A stretch of 64,000 nucleotides of DNA from Melanopsichium pennsylvanicum (GCA_900208305.1 OAPG01000013.1:496001-560000), one strand, 5' to 3'. Shown: positions 21,069 through 31,871, counted from the first letter of the stretch. The notes: a model not told the origin generated them from the letters alone. Translations and numbers: made by a program.

Positions 21069-22342
21069 ATACCAAGTCACGTAGCGATCGATATCGTGTT
21101 GAATACAGAATTAAAAGCACTTTTCTTTGGACATGTACTGTCCAACCGTTCCAAAGATCCGAATGGCGCAACAGCTGTGAGCCTTTTGGCTGTGCTTGTG
21201 ATCGATGCAAAGTAATGGTTGCAAACACCATAGACTGTTTGGCATGAGAAAGGTGCACTGATGCAAGGTCATAAGCTTTCAATAGCTCAGAAAACTTCAA
21301 GCCTGATTAAACAGCGTGGATGACCATACAAACACAACCTCCCATGATGGCACTGAAGGCACAACCAGTCAGAGATGCTGAATTGACCGATTGAGGTTCC
21401 AGTGTATATCAGTGTGAGTTCAGTGATGATCACAGGCAAGTAACCAGGTTGGTGATCCAGTATGTTATCAGCAGGCTTGGTGAGGTTGTTTGTGCAAATT
21501 GGCTTGAGATTTCTTCCTACTGGGATGAATAAATTTAAGGTACAATCAACAAACTTAGACAAGAATGGGGACCAGCATGCCGTGTTCTTCCACCAGCATG
21601 CCAGGTTGCTGTTAGAATGCACCAAGGGTCTTGTACTGCCAGTGCATGGGAATGCTGGGCAGCTTGGCACCGGAAGATTAGAGCTTGTGTGAGAGGTATC
21701 CACACAATGATGATGATCAGGAACAGTGGACTTGTATTGAGCAGTGCTCCCTTCAGGGTGATACAGCTATATAATACAATTGACAACCTCCAGGAAGACA
21801 GGCATTGGAGGTTGGGGGAAGGTAGGGGGAAGGTGGGGGGCCATGGCACTGACTGCACAGGTCATTTGGGTGCTGCAGGATTCCTGCGGGTTGCACAGGC
21901 AGCGCAGGTGGCGCAGAAGATGTGGATGTGCTGCGTGCAAGAATGTTAGAGACCACCGCAATAGCTCCTATCTCCATCAGGTGCACCATGGCAGTGTCCT
22001 AAACAGGCCTTAGTCTGACAATATTGAAGGCTTTTTTGCCCCCTTTGAACACAGCATTGATTGCCATACAAGCAGTTGTGCCTGCATCTTTATTTGCCTG
22101 TTGCTTGTGTATTTGCTATCCTTGTCCTTGATATTGAGCTGAATAGTAGGCTGTGCATACACTTGTTGCCAAAAAAAGTCTCTTCTAGAGTGGCACTTGG
22201 AATCACATCTTCCCATAGAGAATGAGCAGCAAAAATTTCATGAGACAGAATGCCTTTTCAAACGCACAGCCTCATGTTGGTACGGTGCACAAGTCATTGC
22301 AGCAGATCATAGACATGTGTTGGACAAACAAATTAGTTGCAT
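21069..22342. other. CpG-poor intergenic region between convergent genes
   Basis: 1.27 kb between the 3' ends of LEU4 and RAD3. From about 21,300 onward the composition changes: rich in TG/CA and poor in CG, with no coding frame supported. It resembles the gene-free DNA around the retrotransposon and may be a decayed repeat. It includes a G-rich stretch at 21811-21840 with three runs of five or six G. Confidence 0.5.
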
Positions 22343-24889
22343 TCAATCTTCTTGCATAGCATCATCCTCCAAGACGTTGATATGTACCAGATCGTCGCCT
22401 TCGCCAAACTCCTTATCAAAGTCATCTTCTCCTTTGGCGGCTTCATCCAGATCTGAGTCGCTATCATCCTTGTCGATTACTTCGCCATTGGCGTCGACTT
22501 TGAGCTGTCCGCCCATGAGCTTGGCGAACGTCTCCCTCTCTTTGGCCTGTCTCGATTCGATGTCGCTCAACTCCCATAGACTGACTCCATTTTTGCCCTC
22601 CGGATACGGCTGAGCCATCGATCTGATGAAAAGCTTGGACTCGACGATTGCCATATCTGTAGAAAGGTTGGAATGTGTCTCTTTGATGTATTGTGCGATC
22701 CATTTCGGCAACTTGTTCCGCTTGTCCGCCCTCGCGAAACGTTTATCTGCGAACACCATCAAGCCGTAGTCCGTCTTACCTCTGAGTACTCGTCCCACGC
22801 ATTGTGCTGCATGACGCATCGCGTCAAAAGTCAGGAAGTCATTCTCGCGGATCCTGAAATTGTCACGTAAGAATTCGAGTCGGGCTTTGAGGATACGTGA
22901 TTCAGTGTACTGATAAGGCACTCCGAACATGATGACAGCTCGTCCGTAGTTGTGGTCGAAATCGATTCCTTCCGAAACCTTTCCTCTGGCGACGGAAAGC
23001 AGGATCGCTCCACGTCCATTGTCGCAGGCTCTTCTATAGTTTTCTAAAGCAATACTCGTTTCAGGCGCATCTGGAGTTTCGATGAAGATGAGCTTGTACT
23101 TCCACACCTCGTCCAGAATACCCATATCGTGCCAGGCCGCGACGATGCTCTCCATGTACAAGTACGACGGGAAGAAAGCAACGATGCCATCAGGCACGCA
23201 CTTGGCATACTCGATCAAGATGCTTCCATAGTTCCTGACGACGGCGGGGTCATTTCGCACCTCGAATCGTGAGCTGATTGCGACTTGATCGCTTCCTCGT
23301 GTGATGACCAACGGTAAGAAGCATTGCCGAGTCAGGGTCATGGCGTAGGACTCTTGCACGACGGCATCGAACTTGAGCATTTTGGGATACATGTCGAGCG
23401 GGCTGATGGTTCCACTTGTGATGATGACGCTAGAGAAGCGTTCAAAGACAGGTGCGATGGCGAGACTCGCGTCAAGACATGTGAAGTGAAAGATCGGGTT
23501 CGGTACTGTGGCATTCTCTGTTTCGAAGGGTTCGAGAATGAGCAGGAAACCTTTGTCGTATGTGGCGACGAGTGTCGCAAATGCTGCCACCTTTTGCAGG
23601 GCTGAGAACTCGTCAAGGCGGGTCAATTCGAGGGTGCCAACCAACATTCGAAGTCTCTCGGCACAAAAACGAAGCGGTTTGCGCTCAATGTAGGTAATAT
23701 CTTTCAAATGCTGGAGAAAACTCGCTGGCGTTTCGGCAACGACGTGTAGCACACGCATACGTGTCTTGAGGTACTCGACGAAACGCTTTAGGAAAGCAAC
23801 AAAGTGTTCGGCACGCCGAATATTACCTGGCACGGCTTCTGAGAGCAAGTCATCCGGAAGGACTGGATTTGCCATGAATGATTCGGCTTCCCGTTGTTCC
23901 CCTTGTTCCTGCAATCCTTCGACCAGGCGGGCGTACTCGTCTTGCAACTTGGACGCATCCGTCTTCTTAATCTCGTCCACGCGCTCAGAAAGCTGGTTGA
24001 TACTTCGATATGCACTGTCGAGCATGGGTCGTGTGAGGTCGATGGAGAGGGACTCGATGCAGACGTTGTCGATGTTATGGGCTTCGTCGAAGACGACAAT
24101 CGCATCCTTGCTCATCTCTTTACTGACCTGCTCGGCCACCTTGGGATCCAGCAAATAGTGGAAACTGTAAATGACGATGTCGACAAAAGGCATCATCCTT
24201 CGAATGGCAAAGTAGGGGCAGATACCCTTGTCTCTTGCATACTCCTTGACTTCTTCTAATGTCCATACGCCTTGGGGAATGAGCTGTCCAGGCTCCATCT
24301 TGCCGAGCTCTTCATGAAAGTCACAGAGCTCTACGCTGCCTGGATCTTGACGCCCCTTTTCGCAGGCCCAGCTGCTGGTCATATCTCTGCACCTTGCATC
24401 AACGACTTTGCCCTTACGTTCGCGAGCAACATCCGGGTGAATGCAAAGGTTCTTCCTGGAACTGAGACCTAATGCGAGGATATCTTCCATCTGACCTCCG
24501 GCCTTGCCTCTTCCCTTCATCTTGACGTTGTGCTCGCCAGGACGATTGCTGCACTCTGCCTCATTCTTGATCACCTCCGAATCCTCGCCCTCCTTGACGT
24601 TGTATCTGGCTCTGTACTCCATCAAACGCTTCAGCTCCGCAAGTGCCTTTTCAATCTCTGGAACGGTACGCGAACAGTAGATGAGTTTTCTCTTGGCTGG
24701 ATGAAAGAGCTGATATGAGACGATGAGACTGAGAAGCGAGACGGTTTTCCCGGTTCCTGAAGGCATTTCGAGGACGCAGTGACCATTGGCGTCGAGCGTC
24801 CGCTTGAGATCGGTCATGTACGCATATTGCTCCGGGTAGATCTTGGGATATGGGAAGAGCACGGGGAGCTCATCAATGTAGAACTTCAT
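22343..24889 (-). CDS. RAD3: Rad3/XPD 5'-3' DNA helicase of TFIIH
   Basis: 848 residues, one exon. ATP-dependent iron-sulfur helicase subunit of TFIIH, used in nucleotide excision repair and RNA polymerase II initiation. Visible: Walker A PSGTGKT (43-49), the 4Fe-4S cysteines at 149, 167, 189 and 224, the DEAH box (268-271, followed by NIDNVC), and the C-terminal helicase motifs around DFDHNYGRAVI and the QCVGRVLRGK arginine-finger motif. The order and context match yeast Rad3 and human XPD (778 and 760 residues). Extra length comes from a charged loop at about 100-135, just before the FeS domain, and a longer acidic tail from about 770. The ATG at 24889 gives the expected MKFYIDELPVLFPYP start. 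Confidence 0.96.
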   Translation of the reverse strand: MKFYIDELPVLFPYPKIYPEQYAYMTDLKRTLDANGHCVLEMPSGTGKTVSLLSLIVSYQLFHPAKRKLIYCSRTVPEIEKALAELKRLMEYRARYNVKEGEDSEVIKNEAECSNRPGEHNVKMKGRGKAGGQMEDILALGLSSRKNLCIHPDVARERKGKVVDARCRDMTSSWACEKGRQDPGSVELCDFHEELGKMEPGQLIPQGVWTLEEVKEYARDKGICPYFAIRRMMPFVDIVIYSFHYLLDPKVAEQVSKEMSKDAIVVFDEAHNIDNVCIESLSIDLTRPMLDSAYRSINQLSERVDEIKKTDASKLQDEYARLVEGLQEQGEQREAESFMANPVLPDDLLSEAVPGNIRRAEHFVAFLKRFVEYLKTRMRVLHVVAETPASFLQHLKDITYIERKPLRFCAERLRMLVGTLELTRLDEFSALQKVAAFATLVATYDKGFLLILEPFETENATVPNPIFHFTCLDASLAIAPVFERFSSVIITSGTISPLDMYPKMLKFDAVVQESYAMTLTRQCFLPLVITRGSDQVAISSRFEVRNDPAVVRNYGSILIEYAKCVPDGIVAFFPSYLYMESIVAAWHDMGILDEVWKYKLIFIETPDAPETSIALENYRRACDNGRGAILLSVARGKVSEGIDFDHNYGRAVIMFGVPYQYTESRILKARLEFLRDNFRIRENDFLTFDAMRHAAQCVGRVLRGKTDYGLMVFADKRFARADKRNKLPKWIAQYIKETHSNLSTDMAIVESKLFIRSMAQPYPEGKNGVSLWELSDIESRQAKERETFAKLMGGQLKVDANGEVIDKDDSDSDLDEAAKGEDDFDKEFGEGDDLVHINVLEDDAMQED

Positions 24890-26854
24890 GTTTGCTGACG
24901 TATCCAGTCTGAGACAGGCTTGAGGTAGCGGGAGCTAGGTTTGTGAGCTGGAAGTGCGTGAGCAATGAGGGGCGGGGAGGGAGTGTTGAGTGGTGCTCAT
25001 TGATATGATTGTTCAGACCCTGACATTTCTCAGCATTTATCGGAACGCGGCTATGCTGAGTTGCGCGCATTGATGTGGAGGCAAAGACGAATCGGGGACG
25101 ATCTTTGATTGAGAATAGTGCTTATGGCCGGGAATCGAAGGCCACATTCACGTTGTGCATCAAAGAAGCTACTCCGATAGCTGTCAGGTATTGCCGTACG
25201 ATAGTACTGGAGGCGTCCCGCTCATCACAACCAGATTTCCCTCAACACTGAAGAAGTCGATGCAGGGTCCTGGAGGATTGTGCGGGGCTCGCATTTGCCG
25301 TGACAGCAGCAGGACGCAACCGGCTTGCAGTGAGGAGATATGCTTTGCACGTTTCGAGGTGGGAGCAGAAAGGCCAGAATGAGAGACAGGCTACCGTACG
25401 TTCCTTCCAAGTCAAGAGAAGTTGGGTCGCCCAAAATGTGTGAAATCAAGAAACCGTCTTTCGAATTGTTGCAGTCTTTCGAATTGTTGCAAACCGATTT
25501 GACTGAGTTTACACCAGCTGGATATCATGTTCGCACTCGACCTTTTTCATTGACTTCTGGAGAATTTGCAAAGCAAGATGCATCGAAGAGATCGAATTTC
25601 AAGGCTGCCTCAGTCTCGACAGCATGCCCCCTTAGATCCCTTATATCTGATGCGGTCCTAGCATGTTTTAAATTTTTAGCTTGGAGAGGCGACTTGGGAA
25701 CAACAGACACGAGCTGGCTGCGGTACTGAGCTTTGTTCAAGATGTCGAGTTTGGCTGTACTTTCGTGCGATATTTTGGCCGTGTGAGTTAACATAGTATA
25801 CTGTACACTTTTCAGGAGGCATGGCTCATTGAATTCGATGCTTGAATTTGGAACATAGGTCGTTGCATTACAGAATGAGTAGAGAACTAAAAAGCGCGTT
25901 AATACAAGTGAAAGCAGCCTTGCATGAACAATTATTCGTCGAGGTATTGCCTGCGTACACCTTATACAAAGTGTATAATAAATAAGTTGAAAGAGATTCA
26001 AATCCCAGTATTTACGCGCAAGAAAAAAAGTAACACCAAATATTCTAATACACAGATTAACTTAAAGAGCCTTTCAAGTTGAAAGTTCGAAATTTTTATC
26101 TTTTTCACCCATCGCCACACACACTCAGCCGAACCTTAGGCATTTGAGCACCAGAAGCCGAGATGAACCTCCAAATTTTTTTTTCTTTGTCCAACCTAGA
26201 TTTTTTTTGTACTTGTATCTCGCCCTACTTGCTTGTTGGACTAGAGCTTTCTGGATTCAATTGATTTGTGCGTGCGGGGATGGTCACTTCTCAGGCTACT
26301 TACTGCTTCTAATACATGCTGAGCACCGTGCCCGATGCAATCGGACAGTGCCTTGGAAATTCTCCTCTTTGTTTTTTGCTGCCGCCTGTGCGACTGCCTT
26401 GTCCGTCTCCGCCTGCAAAAATTTTCCTCAGTATACAACGAGGCTTTGATCCCAACGTGGGAACTCAGCACCTTTCCTTTCCCCTTTCTTCTGCTTCATC
26501 ATCATCTCTTCCCCTCCCTCCCGCCCATCTTGGCATCCGCAGAGCTATTGCTAGCACTGTTCATCATCACTTATTCCTCCAGAGCGCTATATATGCTCTT
26601 TTCTCTTCTTTGAAGAACCAAAAGTCGATCTTCCGACAGACTCCCCATCTCTGGTGTTTGTGCCTGCTACTTACGATCAGCGATCCTACGTAGCTACCTC
26701 GCCACCCTTTCCTTTTCCGTCCTCTTTTTAAAAGTAGGTATTTCTTCGCAGTGAGCCACCAGCAATGATATTTCGCCACCAGCTCCTAGCCACCACAATT
26801 AGCAAATAGATACTGACTTCAGACCACATTGTCTAATTCGCAGAATCTCATAAA
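24890..26854. other. Divergent intergenic region RAD3 / TEF3
   Basis: About 2 kb between divergent starts. No supported coding frame. The part next to the elongation factor (26,100-26,854) has long CT-rich tracts, as in promoters and leaders of highly expressed fungal genes, and a probable 5' UTR intron. Confidence 0.5.
26735..26843 (+). other. Probable 5' UTR intron of TEF3
   Basis: Donor GTAGGT at 26735, branch-like ACTGAC near 26812 and acceptor CGCAG ending at 26843, 11 bases before the ATG at 26855. Leader introns are common in fungal translation-factor genes. The donor choice is uncertain. Confidence 0.4.
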
Positions 26855-29800
26855 ATGGCTCCCGCACCTACTGCTGCTGGTGTCCCGGCCACCGTCCCCG
26901 CCAAGGCCGTCAAGGGCTCCGCAGGTGCCGCTGCTAAGAGCGGCTCTGCTGCCGAGAAGAAGGAGGCCAGCGCCGAGACCGACGCTCTTCTCTCCGGTGA
27001 CAAGGATGCAGCCCAGGAGCTCACCAATCTCGTCAAGATCGAGGGTCCTGCCGCTCTTGCCAACCTTGGTATCGAGAACGTTATTCTCAAGGGTCTCAAT
27101 GACAAGAAGAATGCTGCTGCTCGCGAGGGTGCCTGCGCTCTCGTCTCCAACCTCTGCGAGCAGGGTGTCGGCCACGAGGTCGAGCCATTCATCTTCGAGA
27201 AGGTCCTCAACACCCTTGTCGAGGCCATGGGCGACAAGGAGAAGGGCGTTCAGAAGGCTGCTCTCGAGGCCCTTAAGGCTTTCGTCCAAGTCATGTCCCC
27301 TTGGGCTGCCGCTCAGATGCTCAAGGTTGTCCTCGAGCAGGCACGCTCTGCTGGAAAGTGGCAGGTCAAGACTGGCTGTGTTGCTCTCCTCGAGGAGATG
27401 GTCACCGCCTGCCCCGAGCGCATGGCCGCTCTCATGCCCGAGATCATTCCCGTCATGACCGAGGTCATCTGGGACACCAAGACCGATGTCCAGAAGGCTT
27501 CCCGCGCCGCTCTCACCAAGCTCTGCGCCCTCATCTCCAACAAGGATATCGAGCGTTTCATCCCTGCTCTCATCAACTCGCTCATCCACCCAGTTGAGGA
27601 GGTTCCCAAGACCATTCAGCTCCTTTCCGCTACCACCTTCGTCCAGGAGGTCGACAGCGCCACCCTTGCTCTCATGGTCCCCCTTCTCTCACGTGGTCTC
27701 AACGAGCGTCCCACCGCCACCAAGCGTAAGGTCGCCGTCATCATCGACAACATGACCAAGCTCGTCGATAACGAGCGTACCGTCCGACCTTTCCTCGGCA
27801 AGCTCCTCCCCGGCTTGATCAAGATCGAGTCCACCCTGGCTGACCCCGAGGCTCGATCCGTCGTTCAGCGTGCCATCAAGACCTTGCGTGAGGTTGGTAA
27901 TGTCTCTGGCGACGGTTCTGATGTCAAGCCCCTTGAGGATGTCGATGTCAAGGCCACCCAGGAGCAGGTTAACAAGGCCCTCGGCGAGCAGTCCCTCCAG
28001 GCTCAGGCCAACCTCTCGGCCTACCTTGCCCTCCTCGTCGCCAATCTTGCCAACGCTCGCAACTTCGAGATCACCGAGTGGGAGTCTGCCCTCGTCCCCT
28101 ACCTCACCCTCATCAAGGGCTCCAAGCCCGAGCAGGCCAAGGCTGTCGCCAAGACTCTTCTCACTGCTCTCGCCAAGACCACTGGTGACTCTGTCGAGAT
28201 CTTCGAGGACGAGGAGGAGGGTGAGGACCTTTGCAACTGTCAGTTCTCGCTCGCCTACGGTGCCAAGATTCTGCTCAACACCGCCACCCTTCGTCTCAAG
28301 CGTGGTCACAAATACGGTCTCTGCGGTCGTAACGGCTCCGGAAAGTCGACCCTCATGCGTGCAATCACCAACGGCCAGGTTGAGGGTTTCCCTTCGCCCG
28401 ACGAGGTTCGAACTTGGTACGTCGAGCACGATTTGGACGGCTCCGAGGGTACCATGACCGTCCTGGAGTTCATCCTCGCCGACAAGCGTCTCAGCATGAC
28501 CCGCGACGAGGCCGTGTCCACCCTTCACGAGGTCGGCTTCGACGACGACCGTCAGAACTCGCCCATCGCCGGTCTCTCCGGTGGTTGGAAGATGAAGGTC
28601 GCCCTTGCCCGTGCCATCTTGTTCAAGGCCGACATTCTCCTCCTCGATGAGCCCACCAACCACTTGGACGTCGTCAACGTCAAGTGGATTACCGACTACC
28701 TCGTCAACCTCAAGACCGCCACCGCCATCATCGTCTCGCACGATTCTAAGTTCTTGAACGACGTCTGCACCGACATCCTTCACTTGAACCGATTCAAGAT
28801 CAAGCGATACCCGGGTAATCTCGACGCGTTCGTCAAGCGCGTTCCCGAGGCCCGCGCCTACGCCGAGCTCAACACCGGCGAGGACTACTCGTTCAAGCTC
28901 CCCGACCCTCCCCTCCTCGATGGTGTCAAGACCAAGGAGAAGTCGCTCATCAAGATGAAGGACGTCATCTTCCAGTACCCCAACACCCCCGCTCCCCAGC
29001 TCAAGGGCGTCTCCATTCAGATCTCGCTCGCCTCGCGTGTCGCCATCCTCGGCCCCAACGGTTCGGGTAAGTCGACCCTTGTCAAGCTCGTTGTCGGCGA
29101 CACCGAGCCCGACTCTGGTGAGCTCTGGAAACACCCCAATTTGGTCATCGGTTACGTCGCTCAGCACGCCTTCCACCATATCGACCAGCACCTCGACAAG
29201 ACCCCCCTGGACTACATGCTCTGGCGTTACCAGACCGGTGAGGATCTCGAGGAGCATATGAAGACCAACCGTGTCCTTTCCGAGGAGGAGCTCGCCGCCA
29301 TGAAGCAGGGTGAAGTGTATGTTGTTGAAGGAGTGAAGCGTCTCATCGACGAAATCGTTGCTCGTAAGAAGTTGAAGAACTCTTTCCAGTACGAAGTGTC
29401 GTTCAAGAACATGTCTTCCGCCGACAACGTGTGGATCCCTCGCGACGAACTCATAAAACGAGGATTCGAGAAGAAAGTGATGGCTTTTGATTCAAAGGAG
29501 GCCCAAAGATTGGGCATGAACAGACCATTGGTTCGTAAGGAAATCGAGCAGCACTTTGAAGATTTTGGTCTTGAGCGCGAGTTTACTTCGCACAACACGA
29601 TGCGCGGTCTCTCTGGTGGTCAGAAGGTCAAGGTTGTCCTCGGTGCCGCTACCTGGCGTAAGCCCCACATCATCGTTTTGGACGAGCCCACCAACTTCTT
29701 GGACCGTGAGTCGCTTGCCGCTCTCATTAAGGCCATCGAGTCCTTCCAGGGTGGTGTTGCCATCATTACCCACTCCAAGGAGTTCTCAGAGGGTACTTGC

Positions 29801-30049
29801 AAGGAGATTTGGGCCATGAACGATGGTGTGCTCGTCGCCTCGGGTCACGATTGGACCGAATCGAACGCCAAGGGCACCAAGATCGAGAGCAAAGAAGACG
29901 AGGACGACTTTATCATTGATAGTCTAGGAAACAAGATTCCAAAGCCTAAGAAAGTGAAGAAGGAATCCGCCGCAGACAAGCGAAAAGCACGCAAAGAAAG
30001 AATGGCGCGTGCCAAAGCTGGTCTCGAAAGCGACCCTGAGGATCTCTAG
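26855..30049 (+). CDS. TEF3: Translation elongation factor 3 (eEF3)
   Basis: 1,064 residues, one exon. A fungal-specific ribosomal ATPase that helps release deacylated tRNA from the E site during elongation. Order: N-terminal HEAT repeats (about 40-330), a helical linker, ABC1 with Walker A GRNGSGKST (from 491), signature LSGGWKMKV and Walker B DEPTNHLD (Asp598), then ABC2 with Walker A GPNGSGKST (from 733), a chromodomain-like insertion (about 780-870), LSGGQKVKV and DEPTNFLD (Asp943), and a Lys-rich tail. Length is close to yeast eEF3 (1,044). Codon use is strongly biased to C-ending codons over most of the gene but relaxes in the ABC2 insertion and the tail. It is convergent with SPO7. Confidence 0.97.
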   Translation: MAPAPTAAGVPATVPAKAVKGSAGAAAKSGSAAEKKEASAETDALLSGDKDAAQELTNLVKIEGPAALANLGIENVILKGLNDKKNAAAREGACALVSNLCEQGVGHEVEPFIFEKVLNTLVEAMGDKEKGVQKAALEALKAFVQVMSPWAAAQMLKVVLEQARSAGKWQVKTGCVALLEEMVTACPERMAALMPEIIPVMTEVIWDTKTDVQKASRAALTKLCALISNKDIERFIPALINSLIHPVEEVPKTIQLLSATTFVQEVDSATLALMVPLLSRGLNERPTATKRKVAVIIDNMTKLVDNERTVRPFLGKLLPGLIKIESTLADPEARSVVQRAIKTLREVGNVSGDGSDVKPLEDVDVKATQEQVNKALGEQSLQAQANLSAYLALLVANLANARNFEITEWESALVPYLTLIKGSKPEQAKAVAKTLLTALAKTTGDSVEIFEDEEEGEDLCNCQFSLAYGAKILLNTATLRLKRGHKYGLCGRNGSGKSTLMRAITNGQVEGFPSPDEVRTWYVEHDLDGSEGTMTVLEFILADKRLSMTRDEAVSTLHEVGFDDDRQNSPIAGLSGGWKMKVALARAILFKADILLLDEPTNHLDVVNVKWITDYLVNLKTATAIIVSHDSKFLNDVCTDILHLNRFKIKRYPGNLDAFVKRVPEARAYAELNTGEDYSFKLPDPPLLDGVKTKEKSLIKMKDVIFQYPNTPAPQLKGVSIQISLASRVAILGPNGSGKSTLVKLVVGDTEPDSGELWKHPNLVIGYVAQHAFHHIDQHLDKTPLDYMLWRYQTGEDLEEHMKTNRVLSEEELAAMKQGEVYVVEGVKRLIDEIVARKKLKNSFQYEVSFKNMSSADNVWIPRDELIKRGFEKKVMAFDSKEAQRLGMNRPLVRKEIEQHFEDFGLEREFTSHNTMRGLSGGQKVKVVLGAATWRKPHIIVLDEPTNFLDRESLAALIKAIESFQGGVAIITHSKEFSEGTCKEIWAMNDGVLVASGHDWTESNAKGTKIESKEDEDDFIIDSLGNKIPKPKKVKKESAADKRKARKERMARAKAGLESDPEDL

Positions 30050-30527
30050 AGTGCCTCTCTATTAGATAGCTTGAAAGCTTCCGACGGGTCCTCGTCAGTT
30101 CGCCTCTACAGTCTCGCTTTCTTGCCCATTCATTCGTCGCTTTTCTCCCCTTCAATTGTGTTTATCTCGTTCTCATTTGGTTTCCGTCATTAAATTGTTA
30201 ACGTCTTGTCCTGCATATGCGAAGCAAGGAAGCATGAGACGAGTCGAGCTAGATTACTTCAAACGTTCTGTATCTGGCAACTTGAGTCGGCGTGAAACCG
30301 GAATGAGTAACATTTTTTTGGCAACCCAGATGCCGTATCCACACGTTATTTGAGTTCTGGAGAACCGTAGTCTTGACCGCAGTTGCAGGCCGTGCATTCT
30401 ATACATCAAGTAGCACGACCACAAACAAACACTCGGAGGTTGTGTCACAAAGCAATAATGATAGTTCTAGCACGTCCGATTGGCAAACAAGATTGATTCG
30501 AGCGCACAAAAGCTGTCCACTGTGCAT
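30050..30527. other. Convergent 3' region TEF3 / SPO7
   Basis: 478 bp of shared 3' flank, CT-rich at the TEF3 side. No coding frame or RNA gene was recognised. Confidence 0.55.
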
Positions 30528-31532
30528 CTAGATCGATTGAGCTAAAGATGGGGGATAGCCATCATCGCTCAAGCCACCCTCGTTCAAATCTTCGAGCTGT
30601 GTACTACTGCGTGGAATTGGAGCCGCATCACTGCCGGCAATATCGGTACCGGATTCTGGCTGTGTTGGCGCTGAGCGTGTCGCACGAGTCGAGCGAGACT
30701 TTGAGCTGCGCGCTGTCTTTGCACGTCTCTCGTCAGACGCTGGACGTGCTGACGAGATTATCTTGGAACTTGCGGCAGGCTCCACAGATCTGCCAAGAGC
30801 GAGATCGAACCATCTCTTCCAGGACTGTGCTCGTTTCGCAGCTATCTTTTGAGCTCGACGACGTTCAAAGGCGGCTCTGTAGCGCTCGTAACCTTCGCGA
30901 AACTCTGGATTGACTTTGTTGCTGAAAATAAGTTCGCCTCTGCTATTCTGGGCTGGAGGTATGGATGAAATCGCTCTGCGTGGAGTCGAAGTACCGCTTG
31001 ACGGCGCACTTGTGCCATTCGGGGTTCTGGTGCTATTTTTTGATCGTACAAGTCGACCGAGCGACCACTTTTGAGAAGAGGCAGCGGTGCGTGTGTTGAG
31101 ATACATATTGAAGTTGCGTAAACTGCGATTAGCTTGAGGAACAAACTTGTTTGCCGAACGGATTCGCTCGGCATGCATGCCGCTTGCAAAGAAGAGAAAT
31201 AGGGTTGTGAGACAGATCATAAGTACAGCTGCTAGACCATACTGAAGGAAAGTGGATGAACGCGGAGAGAGGACGACAAAGTGTGATAGGCAGAGGATAA
31301 AAGTGACGAAACCGAAGAGCAGGATCTCGTACTTGCGCTTGCGAGACTGCAATCGAGCTGCATTTTGCTTGAGTCGCTCCTCGAAGATCAAGAGATCGCG
31401 GAAGGTGGCTGCATCTGCCGAAGGGTGGAATGATTCCTCGGGCTCTTTTTCGTTGGCTGCTTGAGAAGCGTTTCGAGCGTGGTGCGAGCGTCCGCGTTGA
31501 GCTGCTTTGGGCGGCATGTTGACGTCTGGCAT
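30528..31532 (-). CDS. SPO7: Spo7-like regulatory subunit of the Nem1-Spo7 phosphatase
   Basis: 334 residues. Spo7 anchors and activates the Nem1 phosphatase at the nuclear envelope/ER; Nem1 dephosphorylates lipin (Pah1) and so controls phospholipid against triacylglycerol synthesis. Seen: a conserved cytosolic stretch FRDLLIFEERLKQ (44-56) followed by RKRKYE, two membrane helices (about 69-88 and 97-118) and a basic Ser-rich C-terminal half with low complexity. This layout matches Spo7/CNEP1R1. The C-terminal part (about 150-334) is longer than in yeast Spo7 (259 residues). The start at 31532 was chosen over Met6. The family call rests on the 44-118 region only. Confidence 0.8.
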   Translation of the reverse strand: MPDVNMPPKAAQRGRSHHARNASQAANEKEPEESFHPSADAATFRDLLIFEERLKQNAARLQSRKRKYEILLFGFVTFILCLSHFVVLSPRSSTFLQYGLAAVLMICLTTLFLFFASGMHAERIRSANKFVPQANRSLRNFNMYLNTRTAASSQKWSLGRLVRSKNSTRTPNGTSAPSSGTSTPRRAISSIPPAQNSRGELIFSNKVNPEFREGYERYRAAFERRRAQKIAAKRAQSWKRWFDLALGRSVEPAASSKIISSARPASDERRAKTARSSKSRSTRATRSAPTQPESGTDIAGSDAAPIPRSSTQLEDLNEGGLSDDGYPPSLAQSI

Positions 31533-31871
31533 ATCATTGAATGTCGAAGCCTATAGAACAGCTTTCATTGAGCACTCGATCACTACTGAACTCGATCGCT
31601 ACTGATCGAGTGAATGGGGGGCTAAGACTGCCCCGGTTACTGTCATGGCACGTGAACCGAGTGCATATGTGATGTGGAAGCATGGTAAACCGAAAGAGAG
31701 AGTAGTAAGACAGAAAGAATCTTTAATTCTTCCTGGCAAGCTTCCAAAGCACAAGATCCGTGGAATTGAAAAAAAACCTCACCACCAAATTTGCAAACAT
31801 ACGTTGTTAACTTAAGGTGACTATTACAAAAAAGGAGCAAGCAATACCGTATTATTGGTCATCCACTTTTA
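31533..31871. other. Gap between SPO7 start and SYG1 end
   Basis: 339 bp holding the SPO7 promoter and the SYG1 3' flank. It contains CACGTG at 31649-31654 and a 9-bp inverted repeat (CACTCGATC at 31573-31581, GATCGAGTG at 31604-31612) enclosing two near-copies of CTCGATC-A/G-CTACTGA. Confidence 0.5.

Noticed and set aside
19245..21080. 611-codon minus-strand frame opposite LEU4
   Set aside because: A long antisense frame caused by the codon bias of LEU4; composition is unlike a protein domain.
25000..25260. Possible tRNA gene
   Set aside because: A few GGTTCGA-like letters, but no cloverleaf with paired arms could be drawn.
27689..29257. 522-codon minus-strand frame opposite eEF3
   Set aside because: Antisense shadow of a strongly biased gene, Leu/Glu/Val/Asp-rich without motifs.
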